A stretch of DNA of 64,000 nt from the NCBI RefSeq assembly GCF_000620505.1, contig NZ_JIBC01000007.1:355632-419631 (forward strand). The letters run 5' to 3'. The notes beneath the pieces are model-generated. The model saw nothing but the letters and a program-made list of their open reading frames with translations, was not told the origin of the DNA and did no database searches. This stretch comes from Sulfitobacter sp. 20_GPM-1509m. Its GTDB lineage: Bacteria; Pseudomonadota; Alphaproteobacteria; Rhodobacterales; Rhodobacteraceae. The position numbers and the translations under genes are program-made. Position 1 is the first letter of the stretch. Each line of letters starts with the position of its first letter. Below, one piece after another: positions 6,868 to 15,567 of this stretch.

Positions 6868-9750
6868 TTGTCTCTATTCTTTATCGTCGCTTTGCCATTC
6901 CTGGGTGCGCTGCTTCCTGGATTGATGAACTCTGCCGGACGTTCGGCCACGGCGGGCGTCACGTTCACCGTGACGCTGGCAGCCTTTGTGGGCCTTCTGA
7001 CCAACCTGCCTGCCGTGCTTGCGGGCAATGTGGTGATGGCGCGGGTCGACTGGATGCCGCTGCTGGGGCTTAACTTTTCGTTGATGCTGGACGGGCTGGG
7101 CTTTTTCTTTGCCTTGCTGATCCTTGGCATCGGCCTGTTGATCATCGCCTATGCGCGCCACTATCTCAGCCGCGACGACAATATGGGGCAATTCTTCACC
7201 TATCTGCTGCTGTTCCAAGGCGCGATGGTGGGCATTGTCATGAGCGACAACATCCTGCTTTTGCTTGTTTTCTGGGAACTAACATCGCTGTCGTCCTTCC
7301 TGTTGATCGGATATTGGAAACACCTGCCCGAAGGGCGTCAGGGCGCGCGCATGGCGTTGACGGTCACCGGCATGGGTGGCCTTGCAATGATCGGTGGCAT
7401 GTTGATGCTGGGCCAGATCGTCGGCAGCTATGACCTGAGCGTGATCTTGCAGAACCGCGAGTTGATTCAGGCAGATCCGCTGTACGTGCCTGCGCTGGTG
7501 TTGATTCTGCTGGGCGCGTTCACCAAGTCGGCGCAGTTCCCGTTCCACTTCTGGTTGCCGCACGCGATGGCGGCGCCGACGCCTGTGTCTGCCTATCTGC
7601 ACTCGGCCACGATGGTAAAGGCGGGCATCTTCCTGATGGCGCGCATGTGGCCGGTGCTGTCGGGCACGCCTGAGTGGTTCATGATCGTCACCACGGCAGG
7701 TTTGATCACGATGGTTCTGGGCGCGGTGATTGCGCTGTTCAAACATGACCTGAAGGCGCTGCTGGCGTTTTCGACGGTCAGCCATCTGGGCCTGATCACC
7801 ATGCTGTTGGGCACAGGCACCGCATTCGGTGCGATGGCCGCGGTGTTCCATATTCTGAACCACGCGACGTTCAAGGCGGCGTTGTTCATGTCTGCGGGCA
7901 TTATCGATCACGAGGCGCACACGCGCGACATTCGCCGTTTGGGCGGATTGCGCAGGTTGATGCCCATAACCTTTGTCATTGCCAGTCTGGCGGCACTTTC
8001 GATGGCCGGGATTCCGTTGCTGAACGGGTTCCTCTCCAAGGAAATGATGCTGGAAGAAGCGTATCACACTGTCCTGTTCGGCTCGCCCCTGCTGGTGCCG
8101 GTGCTGGCGACGGTCGGATCGTTGTTCTCTGCCGCCTATTGCTTCCGGTTGATCGGGCACGTGTTCTTTGGCCCCGTGCGCGACGACTATCCGGCCAAGC
8201 CGCATGACCCCAACACCGGCCTTTGGCTGCCGCCTGCCTTGCTGGTTGTTCTGGTCGTGGCGATTGGCGTGGCACCGTTCCTGGCCGAACCCTTTGTGAA
8301 ACTGGTGACGGCATCGGTTCTGGGCGACGCGGCCGCGGTGCCGACGGCGTATTTCAAGATCTGGCACGGGCTTGTGCCTGCGCTGTACATGTCGCTGATC
8401 GCCATTGCGGGCGGCTTGCTGATGCTGGCGCTGTTCAAACCGGCCCTGTTCGTCTGGGACAAGGCACCGCGCCCCGAGGCCAAAGTCATCTTTGAGGCTA
8501 TCGTCGAGGCGGTCGCGAAGCTGGCGCGTGCGGTGATTCACGCGACGCACAACGGTGCGTTTTCGCGCTATGCGGCAATTGCCTTGGTGGTCATGGTCGC
8601 TGTCGGGTATCACGCATGGTCCACCGGCACGGTCGGCCCCGACACACGCACGGTGCAATATGCACCGCCCGTGTTCATCGCGGCCTGGCTGATGCTGGCG
8701 ACGGCCACTGCGGGACTGGTCATATTGCACCGCAACCGGCTGCTGTCGCTGATCCTGATCGGCATCGTGGGCCTGATGGTGTCCATCGGCTTTGTGTTCT
8801 TCAGCGCGCCCGATCTGGCGATGACCCAATTCACCGTCGAAGTCGTCACTATCATCCTGTTGTTGCTGGCCCTGAACTTCCTGCCCAAGACCACCCCCGT
8901 GGAAAGCACAGTATTGCGCCGCGTGCGTGACACAGGTGTGGCGGTGCTGGGGGGGCTGGCGACGTTCGCGCTGTCCTTCCACTATTTGCTGCGCGACGCG
9001 GTCAGCACGCCAATCTCGGAATTCCACCTTGCCAATTCCTATAAGGGCGGCGGCGGTACGAATGTCGTGAACGTCATTCTTGTCGATTTCCGTGGCTTTG
9101 ACACCTATGGCGAGATCATCGTGTTGGGCATCGCTGCTCTGCTGATCTATGCGATGACCGAAACGCTTCTGGACGGTCCGGTGCGGGCGCGATTGTTGAA
9201 CCGCAAACCCGATCAGGCACGGTCGGGCAACAAGCATCCGATGATGATGGTCGTGCTGACGCGGGTCATCATGCCGGTTGTTCTTATGGTCGGTTTCTAC
9301 ATCTTCTTGCGCGGTCACAATGAACCGGGCGGTGGGTTTATCGCGGGCCTGATCGTGTCCATTGGCGTCGTGATGCAGTATATGGCCAGCGGCTTTGGCT
9401 GGGCGTCGGCGCGGTTGCGGTACCCCTATCACGGGGTGATCGGAGCGGGCGTTCTGATTGCGGGGCTGACCGGCATCGGATCATGGTTCTTTGGCAAACC
9501 TTTCCTGACCTCTGATTTCACCTATGTCCGCATTCCACCGTTCGAAAAATTCGAACTGGCCACTGCTGCACTGTTCGATCTGGGTGTGTTTCTGGCTGTT
9601 GTCGGCGCTGTGATGCTGTCACTGGAAAGCTTCTCGCGTCTGGCACGGCTGGCCGGATACCACGACAGCGACGAACCGATGGACATCGATCCCTTGCGCG
9701 ACGACACCATAGCCGCGGGTCACGCCGCCGCCGAAAAGAAGGGAGTGTAA
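6868..9750 (+). CDS. mrpA: Mrp/Pha Na+(K+)/H+ antiporter, fused subunits A and B
   Basis: 960 residues from a TTG start at 6868 with the ribosome-binding site TAGGAG. Residues 1 to about 770 are a MrpA/NuoL-like multi-span membrane protein, including the proton-channel region LTSLSSFLLIGYWKHLPEGR and the HFWLPHAMAAPTPVSAYLHS helix. From about residue 790 the MrpB subunit follows (HPMMMVVLTRVIMPVVLMV, then NEPGGGFIAGL). An A-B fusion is typical of group 2 Mrp systems of alphaproteobacteria. It is the largest subunit of the antiporter exporting cations in exchange for protons. The downstream genes C-G are complete and tightly packed. Confidence 0.94.
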   Translation: MSLFFIVALPFLGALLPGLMNSAGRSATAGVTFTVTLAAFVGLLTNLPAVLAGNVVMARVDWMPLLGLNFSLMLDGLGFFFALLILGIGLLIIAYARHYLSRDDNMGQFFTYLLLFQGAMVGIVMSDNILLLLVFWELTSLSSFLLIGYWKHLPEGRQGARMALTVTGMGGLAMIGGMLMLGQIVGSYDLSVILQNRELIQADPLYVPALVLILLGAFTKSAQFPFHFWLPHAMAAPTPVSAYLHSATMVKAGIFLMARMWPVLSGTPEWFMIVTTAGLITMVLGAVIALFKHDLKALLAFSTVSHLGLITMLLGTGTAFGAMAAVFHILNHATFKAALFMSAGIIDHEAHTRDIRRLGGLRRLMPITFVIASLAALSMAGIPLLNGFLSKEMMLEEAYHTVLFGSPLLVPVLATVGSLFSAAYCFRLIGHVFFGPVRDDYPAKPHDPNTGLWLPPALLVVLVVAIGVAPFLAEPFVKLVTASVLGDAAAVPTAYFKIWHGLVPALYMSLIAIAGGLLMLALFKPALFVWDKAPRPEAKVIFEAIVEAVAKLARAVIHATHNGAFSRYAAIALVVMVAVGYHAWSTGTVGPDTRTVQYAPPVFIAAWLMLATATAGLVILHRNRLLSLILIGIVGLMVSIGFVFFSAPDLAMTQFTVEVVTIILLLLALNFLPKTTPVESTVLRRVRDTGVAVLGGLATFALSFHYLLRDAVSTPISEFHLANSYKGGGGTNVVNVILVDFRGFDTYGEIIVLGIAALLIYAMTETLLDGPVRARLLNRKPDQARSGNKHPMMMVVLTRVIMPVVLMVGFYIFLRGHNEPGGGFIAGLIVSIGVVMQYMASGFGWASARLRYPYHGVIGAGVLIAGLTGIGSWFFGKPFLTSDFTYVRIPPFEKFELATAALFDLGVFLAVVGAVMLSLESFSRLARLAGYHDSDEPMDIDPLRDDTIAAGHAAAEKKGV

Positions 9751-9751
9751 C

Positions 9752-10108
9752 ATGGAGTTTCTTGTTGCATCCGCCATTGGCATCCTCACCGCCGGAGGCA
9801 TCTACCTGACTTTGCGGTTGCGGACCTTTCCCGTGATTCTGGGGGTGTCGCTGCTGACCTATGCGGTGAACGTGTTCCTGTTTGCCTCGGGCCGATTGAC
9901 CGTGGGGGCGCCGCCGATCCTGCAAGACGGGGTCAGCACCTATACTGACCCGCTGCCGCAGGCCCTGGTGCTGACGGCGATTGTTATTTCATTCGGCATG
10001 ACGGCTGTTGTCGTGATGATCGGCCTTGGCGCGTTTCTGGGGTCGGATGACGATCATGTGGACGACCAACCCCAAACCGATGAAGACCGTTCGGAGGGCG
10101 CATCATGA
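9752..10108 (+). CDS. mrpC: Mrp antiporter subunit C (NuoK-like)
   Basis: 118 residues with three membrane helices. The NuoK/MnhC signature is readable: GIYLTLRLRTFPVILGVSL near 22-40, then the polar SDPLPQALVLTAIVI-like turn (TYTDPLPQALVLTAIVISF) at about 65-83. The start is one base after the MrpA-B stop. It overlaps mrpD by four bases. The small membrane subunit forms part of the conserved antiporter core shared with complex I. Confidence 0.92.
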   Translation: MEFLVASAIGILTAGGIYLTLRLRTFPVILGVSLLTYAVNVFLFASGRLTVGAPPILQDGVSTYTDPLPQALVLTAIVISFGMTAVVVMIGLGAFLGSDDDHVDDQPQTDEDRSEGAS

Positions 10109-11649
10109 ACCATTGGATCGCTGCACCCATTATCCTGCCCGCCCTTGTCGCACCCTTCATCGTGCTGGCGGCACGCTACCACATCGGCATCCAGCGGGTG
10201 CTGTCCGTGGCGGGCGTTCTTGGGCTGATCGCCGTTGCCTTCGGCCTGGCGCTTCAGGCTTTTGACGGCACCATCACACTCTATCAGATGAGCGACTGGT
10301 CCGCCCCCTTTGGCATTGTGCTGGTCGCTGACCGCCTGTCGACCATGATGGTTCTGCTGACGGCGGTCCTGGCGCTGTTTGTGCTGCTTTATGCCATCGG
10401 ATCGGGCTGGGACAATCGCGGCTGGCACTTTCACGCACTGTACCAGTTCCAGCTGATGGGCATCATGGGCGCGTTCCTGACGGGCGACCTGTTCAACCTG
10501 TTCGTGTTTTTCGAGGTTCTGCTGATCGCATCCTACGGGCTGATGATCCACGCGGGCGGCAATGCGCGACTGAAAGCAGGTGTGCAATATGTGCTGTTCA
10601 ACCTCATCGGCTCGACCCTGTTCCTGTTCGCCTTGGGGTCGATCTATGCCGAGACAGGCACGCTGAACATGGCCGATCTGGCAAACCGCGTGGCGCAAAT
10701 CGGCCCCGAGGCGACGGTCGGCATTCGGGTCGCTGCCGTGCTGCTGTTGCTGGTCTTTGCGATCAAGGCGGCGGTGGTGCCGTTGCACTTCTGGCTGCCA
10801 TCCAGCTATGCCGAAGCGCCTGCCCCCGTGGCCGCGCTGTTCGCGATCATGACCAAGGTGGGCGCCTATGCGATCATCCGCGTCTATACGATGATCTTTC
10901 CGCCTGATCTGGCGGCGACGGCGGGATTGCATGGCTATTGGCTGATGCCCGCGGCACTGGTGTCGCTGGCCATCGGGATGACCGGCGTGCTTGCGGCCAA
11001 ACGTCTGGACCGGCTTGTGGCGTTTTCGGTGATCGGGTCGATGGGTATGGTGATGGTGTCGATTGCGCTGTTCACCCCCGCCGGTATCGCGGCGGCGTTG
11101 TACTATATCGTGCATTCGACGCTGGCCGGTGCCGCGCTGTTCCTGATCGCTGACCTTGTCCGCACGGGGCGGGGCAGTCTGACGCTGACACCGCAGCCTG
11201 TTCTTGCGGGCAATGCGCTGACAGCCGCGATGTTCTTTGTCGGGGCCATTGCGATGGCCGGACTGCCGCCGCTGTCGGGTTTTCTGGGCAAGCTGCTGGT
11301 GCTGAATGCCAGCTATGACAGCCCCCAGATGGTCTGGATCTGGGCGGTCGTGCTTGGCTCGAGCCTGATCAGCATCGTCGGGTTCTCGCGCGCAGGCAGC
11401 ATTCTGTTCTGGAAGGCCCATTCCGTCACACCCGAAGAAGATGCCGAAGCGCTGGCCCGACCGCATGCCCTGTCTTATGTGGCGGTTGGCGGGCTGGTGA
11501 CGCTGCTGATCGCGCATACTGTCTTTGCAGGGCCCGTGCACAGCTACACCACCACGATGGCCGCACAGCTGTTCGCGCCGCAGCCGTATATCTCGACGGT
11601 GGTGGACACACCCGGCAAGTTGAGCATCCCCAAAACGGGAGACCACTGA
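10105..11649 (+). CDS. mrpD: Mrp antiporter subunit D (NuoM/N-like)
   Basis: 514 residues with about fourteen hydrophobic segments. Proton-channel landmarks are visible: FNLFVFFEVLLIASYGLM (about residues 131-148) carrying the channel glutamate, and IKAAVVPLHFWLPSSYAEAP (about 220-240) with the conserved lysine and histidine. It begins within the mrpC stop (ATGA). It is homologous to the antiporter-like subunits of complex I. Length and order match MnhD/MrpD. Confidence 0.94.
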   Translation: MNHWIAAPIILPALVAPFIVLAARYHIGIQRVLSVAGVLGLIAVAFGLALQAFDGTITLYQMSDWSAPFGIVLVADRLSTMMVLLTAVLALFVLLYAIGSGWDNRGWHFHALYQFQLMGIMGAFLTGDLFNLFVFFEVLLIASYGLMIHAGGNARLKAGVQYVLFNLIGSTLFLFALGSIYAETGTLNMADLANRVAQIGPEATVGIRVAAVLLLLVFAIKAAVVPLHFWLPSSYAEAPAPVAALFAIMTKVGAYAIIRVYTMIFPPDLAATAGLHGYWLMPAALVSLAIGMTGVLAAKRLDRLVAFSVIGSMGMVMVSIALFTPAGIAAALYYIVHSTLAGAALFLIADLVRTGRGSLTLTPQPVLAGNALTAAMFFVGAIAMAGLPPLSGFLGKLLVLNASYDSPQMVWIWAVVLGSSLISIVGFSRAGSILFWKAHSVTPEEDAEALARPHALSYVAVGGLVTLLIAHTVFAGPVHSYTTTMAAQLFAPQPYISTVVDTPGKLSIPKTGDH

Positions 11650-11650
11650 T

Positions 11651-12151
11651 ATGACCCGCTTCTATAACTGGCTTTTGCCGCACCCGCTTTTGACGCTGCT
11701 GCTGGCGGTTGTCTGGACCCTGCTGCAAAATGACGTTTCCGCAGGAATGGTGGTGTTCGGCGTTATCCTGGGGATCATAATCCCGCGAATGACCTCGATC
11801 TGGTGGCCAGACCTGCCCAAGGGTTTTCACATCGGCAAGATGTTCAGCTATTGCCTGATCGTGATGTGGGACATTCTGGTGGCCAACATCCAGGTCGCAT
11901 GGATCGTTCTTTCGGTTCCCAACGCCAAGCTCAAGCCTGCGTGGATTGCGGTCCCGCTGAAACTGCGCCAACCCGAGGCGATTACCCTGCTTGCAGGGAC
12001 GATCACCCTGACCCCCGGAACCGTATCCTGCGACCTGTCCAACGAAGGCCACAGCCTGCTGGTACATGTGCTGCACACCGATGACCCCGACGCCGTTCTG
12101 GAAGACATCAAAACCCGCTACGAACGCCGGCTGGAGGAGATTTTTGTATGA
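11651..12151 (+). CDS. mrpE: Mrp antiporter subunit E
   Basis: 166 residues. Two N-terminal membrane helices (about 10-45) precede a short soluble domain with the subunit E pattern TLLAGTITLTPGTVSCDLS (about 114-133). It starts one base after the mrpD stop and overlaps mrpF by four bases. In studied Mrp systems this subunit is required for full activity; its exact role is unclear. Confidence 0.9.
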   Translation: MTRFYNWLLPHPLLTLLLAVVWTLLQNDVSAGMVVFGVILGIIIPRMTSIWWPDLPKGFHIGKMFSYCLIVMWDILVANIQVAWIVLSVPNAKLKPAWIAVPLKLRQPEAITLLAGTITLTPGTVSCDLSNEGHSLLVHVLHTDDPDAVLEDIKTRYERRLEEIFV

Positions 12152-12435
12152 TTGCTGCTGCTGATTTACTGAATATTGCGCTGATGGTCACCTTTGTGAC
12201 ACTGGCCTTGGGGCAGATCCTGTCAATGGTGCGGCTGGTGATCGGCCCGACCCCGGCGGACCGTATTCTGGCGCTCGACACGATGGTTATCAACGCATTG
12301 GGATTGGTCGTTTTGCTGGGCATCTATCAAGGTGTGCAGATTTACTTTGAGGTCGCGTTGCTGATTGCGATGCTGGGTTTTGTCTCGACCGTGGCACTTG
12401 CACGGTTCATTTTGCGGGGGGACATCATCGAATGA
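12148..12435 (+). CDS. mrpF: Mrp antiporter subunit F
   Basis: 95 residues, three membrane helices. The family signature 'VRLVIGPTPADRILALDTM' is visible at about residues 28-46. Overlaps mrpE and mrpG by four bases on each side, so the whole operon is translationally coupled. Confidence 0.92.
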   Translation: MIAAADLLNIALMVTFVTLALGQILSMVRLVIGPTPADRILALDTMVINALGLVVLLGIYQGVQIYFEVALLIAMLGFVSTVALARFILRGDIIE

Positions 12436-12821
12436 GCTTCGAGATTATCGGTACATATGCAGTGGCGCTGCTCCTGCTGATCGGGGCGGGATTTGTTATC
12501 GTCGGTGTCATCGGTCTGCTGAAGTTCAATGACCCGATGACGCGTCTGCACGCCCCGACAAAAGTGGGTACAGTCGGCATTGGCGCATTGCTTTTGGCGT
12601 CGATGCTCTATTCCTTCGTGCAGGGTGAAGGATCCCTGCACGAGATGCTGATCATGGCGTTCCTGTTCGTGACCGCCCCGATTTCTGCGCATTTCATCGC
12701 AAAGGTGAGCATTCACATGCGGACATGCGAAACTCCGCCGGCCCCGCCGCAAGATACGACATGGTCGACACTGGACGTCGCGGAAGAAGACCGCGAGATC
12801 GCGCCGCAAGAGCAAGGCTGA
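12432..12821 (+). CDS. mrpG: Mrp antiporter subunit G
   Basis: 129 residues with three membrane helices. The subunit G motif LLKFNDPMTRLHAPTKVGTVG is readable near residues 29-49, followed by a helix ending HFIAKVSIHM. The polar C-terminal tail of about 35 residues (acidic, ending EIAPQEQG) is longer than a minimal MrpG. It is the last gene of the operon; a strong hairpin lies 40 bases downstream. Confidence 0.92.
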   Translation: MSFEIIGTYAVALLLLIGAGFVIVGVIGLLKFNDPMTRLHAPTKVGTVGIGALLLASMLYSFVQGEGSLHEMLIMAFLFVTAPISAHFIAKVSIHMRTCETPPAPPQDTTWSTLDVAEEDREIAPQEQG

Positions 12822-12861
12822 CCGGCTGCAGCGCGTAGACCCAGTACACGGGCCTGTAGCA

Positions 12862-12880
12862 GCAGGCGATCTTCGCCTGC
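12862..12880 (+). terminator. Hairpin after the mrp operon
   Basis: A perfect 8-bp stem GCAGGCGA / TCGCCTGC with a 3-base loop, 40 bases after the mrpG stop. No clear T tract follows, so it may be a weak terminator or an mRNA 3' stabiliser. Confidence 0.4.
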
Positions 12881-13050
12881 CATCTGTTGTGTTCCGCGCC
12901 AGCCTTTCTGGTGTCGCGCACGATACGCGACCAGCAAATCAAATCGGCATGCTGTCCGGGTGAAAACCAAGAACGAGAACGGGTAACCGCGTTCGAAAAC
13001 TTCCCAAACCAGCGGAAGAAACCGATGAAACCAACGTTAAAAGGTGAAGA

Positions 13051-13127
<77 letters not shown>

Positions 13128-13198
13128 ACTAGGGGGCGGTATAGCTTTGAGGGTGCGGGGCTGCAATTGTTAAATCGCCCCGATGGTGCAGTTGTTTG

Positions 13199-13268
13199 CC
13201 CGGGACGCCCAAGGGGGCCAGCCCCCCGCCCTGCGGGCGTCCCCCGGGATATTTATCGCCAAAAGAAG
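13199..13268 (-). repeat. Roseobacter-type intergenic palindromic element, copy 1
   Basis: A GC-rich inverted repeat (CCCGGGACGCCC ... GGGCGTCCCCCGGG, 13199-13248) followed by a conserved tail CCCGGGATATTT..GCCAAAAGAAG (13243-13268). A second copy with the same tail is at 29422-29487. Both sit directly downstream of leftward genes (here sufS), so on the transcript they begin CTTCTTTTGGC and fold into a strong hairpin. Probably a terminator or mRNA-end element. Confidence 0.6.
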
Positions 13269-13275
13269 TTTACGG

Positions 13276-14502
13276 TCAGGCGAAGAGGTCGTGGGCCAGT
13301 TCCAAGGCATCGACCAGCGCGTCGACCTCTTGGGTGGTGTTGTACATGCCAAAGGACGCGCGGCAGGTAGCGGTCAGGCCAAGGTGTTCCATCAGCGGCC
13401 CCGCGCAATGGTGGCCCGCGCGCACGGCAACGCCCTTTTTGTCGAGAATCGTCGACACGTCATGGGCATGGGCTGCGCCATCCAGGGTAAAGCTGAAGAT
13501 CGCGCCCTTGTCCGGTGTGGTGCCCTGCACTTGCAGCCAGTTCAGACCGCCAAGACGCTGCACCGCGTAATCGCGCAAGGTCGCCTCGTGGTCGGCAATC
13601 GCCTGCATTCCGTGACCCATCATGTAATCCAGCGCAACGCCAAGGCCGATCATCTGAACGATGCCCGGCGTGCCGGCCTCGAACTTCATCGGCGGATCGT
13701 TGTAGGTCACCGTATCCTTGGTCACCTCGCGGATCATGTCGCCGCCGCCCATGAAAGGCTGCATCTCCCGCATCCGGTCTGGGTGCACATAGATCGCGCC
13801 CGAGCTGGAGGGACCATACAGCTTGTGACCGGTGATTGCGTAGAAATCGACGCCCAGGTCCTGCACGTCCACCGGCATGTGTACGGCGGCCTGGCTGCCG
13901 TCGACCAGCACCGGCACGCCCTTGGCATGGGCACCGGCACAGATCGTTTTGACGTCCACATGGGTGCCCAGAACGTTGGACATATGCGTGACGGCGACCA
14001 GTTTTGTCTTGGGGCCGATGGCGTCAATCACCGCCTGCGGGTCCAGCGCACCGGTGCTGTCCACATCGACCCATTTCAGCACCACGCCCTGCCGTTCGCG
14101 CAGGAAATGCCAGGGCACGATGTTCGCGTGATGCTCCATGACGCTCAGCACGATCTCGTCGCCCGCCTGCAGGCGCGGCATGGCCCAACTGTAGGCAACC
14201 ATGTTGATCCCCGCGGTGGTGCCCGAGTTGAAGATGATGTTATCTTCGGAGCCCGCATTCAGGAACCGCGCGATGGTGCCGCGCACTGCCTCGTATTTGT
14301 CGGTGGCCAGGTTCGACAGGTAATGCAGCCCGCGGTGCACGTTGGCATATTCGTGGGAATAGGCCTGGGTGATCGCGTCGATCACCACCTGCGGCTTTTG
14401 CGCCGACGCGCCGTTGTCGAGATAAACCAGCGGCTTGCCGTTCACCTCACGCGACAGGATCGGAAAGTCGGCCCGAATTTTTGCAACATCATACATTGGC
14501 AT
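13276..14502 (-). CDS. sufS: Cysteine desulfurase SufS
   Basis: 408 residues, the standard length. PLP features: ATHMSN and HxHAN-type segments (MEHHANIVPW near residue 120), the Schiff-base lysine in AITGHKLYGPSS (about 228), and the active cysteine in RAGHHCAGP (about 366). SufS takes sulfur from cysteine for Fe-S assembly, normally handing it to SufE or SufU; no such partner gene is seen here. It is the last gene of the suf operon and overlaps the upstream YIP1-family gene by 14 bases. Confidence 0.94.
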   Translation of the reverse strand: MPMYDVAKIRADFPILSREVNGKPLVYLDNGASAQKPQVVIDAITQAYSHEYANVHRGLHYLSNLATDKYEAVRGTIARFLNAGSEDNIIFNSGTTAGINMVAYSWAMPRLQAGDEIVLSVMEHHANIVPWHFLRERQGVVLKWVDVDSTGALDPQAVIDAIGPKTKLVAVTHMSNVLGTHVDVKTICAGAHAKGVPVLVDGSQAAVHMPVDVQDLGVDFYAITGHKLYGPSSSGAIYVHPDRMREMQPFMGGGDMIREVTKDTVTYNDPPMKFEAGTPGIVQMIGLGVALDYMMGHGMQAIADHEATLRDYAVQRLGGLNWLQVQGTTPDKGAIFSFTLDGAAHAHDVSTILDKKGVAVRAGHHCAGPLMEHLGLTATCRASFGMYNTTQEVDALVDALELAHDLFA

Positions 14503-15085
14503 CCAGCCCCCAAACGCCCAGCCCCGTCACGGCCAGCAAAACAATTATCCCGAAGGCAAGACCGATCATCAGGGCGACCATCAGCCCAAAGGCCTTCCAC
14601 GCGGACGAAAAGGACAAGGCCTGTGCAATGAAATTGGCCATGACCCACAGTCCTATGAACATGACCACCATTGCGAACATGCCGGCCAATGCGGGCGAGA
14701 TCAGCGCAAGCACGACCACCGCGGCCTGTGCCGCCGCGCGCAGGGCTTGCAACCATGTCAGCACGATGGCGACGTCTTCCAGCTCACCCTGCCCGCCGAC
14801 TGCCCGACCGGCCCACAGCAGCGCGTGAACCGTCACCACCATTCCGCCTGCCAGCAGGATGAACAGCATCAGCGGGTTCATCATGATCGACGGCAACGGA
14901 ACCGGCGACGGGAACAGCAGCTCGGCCACACCGGCAAGAATCGCGTTACAGCAACTGACCAACGCCAGCGCCGTCCAGATCACGCCGCGAGGCAGTTGCC
15001 AGTTGATCAGCTGTGCCGCCGCCGCGCGCGGGTTGCGCAAGGTGAGCACCGCCAGCCCGCCCCAATCGGTATTTCCCAAGGTCAT
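14489..15085 (-). CDS. YIP1-family integral membrane protein
   Basis: 198 residues from the ATG at 15085, which overlaps the preceding stop by ATGA. The frame is open further upstream to 15355, but that extension runs through the neighbouring gene in another frame and is not credible. About five membrane helices are readable, with the YIP1 pattern of an N-terminal amphipathic segment (LTLRNPRAAAAQLINWQLPR) before the first helix. Function is unknown. Paired with the next gene, it is inserted between sufD and sufS, an arrangement I recall from Rhodobacter-type suf operons. Confidence 0.75.
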   Translation of the reverse strand: MTLGNTDWGGLAVLTLRNPRAAAAQLINWQLPRGVIWTALALVSCCNAILAGVAELLFPSPVPLPSIMMNPLMLFILLAGGMVVTVHALLWAGRAVGGQGELEDVAIVLTWLQALRAAAQAAVVVLALISPALAGMFAMVVMFIGLWVMANFIAQALSFSSAWKAFGLMVALMIGLAFGIIVLLAVTGLGVWGLDANV

Positions 15086-15567
15086 GCCTGTGCCCTTTCC
15101 TGAGCAAGCGAACCGCCGATCCAGAACCAGCCAAACACCGTCAGCCAGACCACACCCACCGAAGTCAGCGCCGGACCGACACCGATAAAGCCCGCGACCA
15201 GACCGTGCAGCAGGATCAGCGGGCTGGAAGCCAGAACCGCCCAGAACAGCGCCAGCCGCGCGCCATATCCGGTGCCGCGCCCGCCCAGCACGCGGCCCAG
15301 AAGCCGCGCGAGGAAGGCCAGCACATAGAGCACCAGCGGCATGATGAAGATCCACGCCAGCAGCGTGCCCCCCATCAGCATCTGGAAATCCTGCCCCGTC
15401 AGATGCGCCTCGCGCGACAGACGCGGCAGTTGCGCGACAAAGACGATCAGACAGCCTGCCATCACATAGACCAGCGCACGATCCTCACGCGGCCCCTGCG
15501 CCAGCAGCCTGCGGATCACCGCAGCCGGCCCGCGGTAAGTGGCCACGATGTCGGTTGTGACCGCCAT
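15082..15567 (-). CDS. YIP1-family integral membrane protein
   Basis: 161 residues, about four to five membrane helices (for instance LVYVMAGCLIVFVAQL near 32-47 and a long GGTLLAWIFIMPLVLYVLAFLA segment near 66-87). A charged segment with RGTGYGARLALFWAVLAS precedes the last pair of helices, as in YIP1-domain proteins. It overlaps sufD by one base and the next YIP1 gene by four. No catalytic residues are apparent. A role in Fe-S assembly is suggested only by operon position. Confidence 0.7.
   Translation of the reverse strand: MAVTTDIVATYRGPAAVIRRLLAQGPREDRALVYVMAGCLIVFVAQLPRLSREAHLTGQDFQMLMGGTLLAWIFIMPLVLYVLAFLARLLGRVLGGRGTGYGARLALFWAVLASSPLILLHGLVAGFIGVGPALTSVGVVWLTVFGWFWIGGSLAQERAQA

Noticed and set aside
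7279..9432. 717-codon open frame on the minus strand
   Set aside because: It lies entirely antisense to mrpA. Its product is rich in His, Gln and Arg, as expected from the reverse complement of a GC-biased membrane-protein gene.
13183..14631. 482-codon plus-strand frame
   Set aside because: Antisense to sufS, which has clear cysteine desulfurase motifs. No ribosome-binding site and a shadow-type composition.
15086..15355. N-terminal extension of the YIP1-family frame
   Set aside because: The added 90 residues overlap the neighbouring gene and lack membrane segments; the ATG at 15085 gives ATGA coupling.
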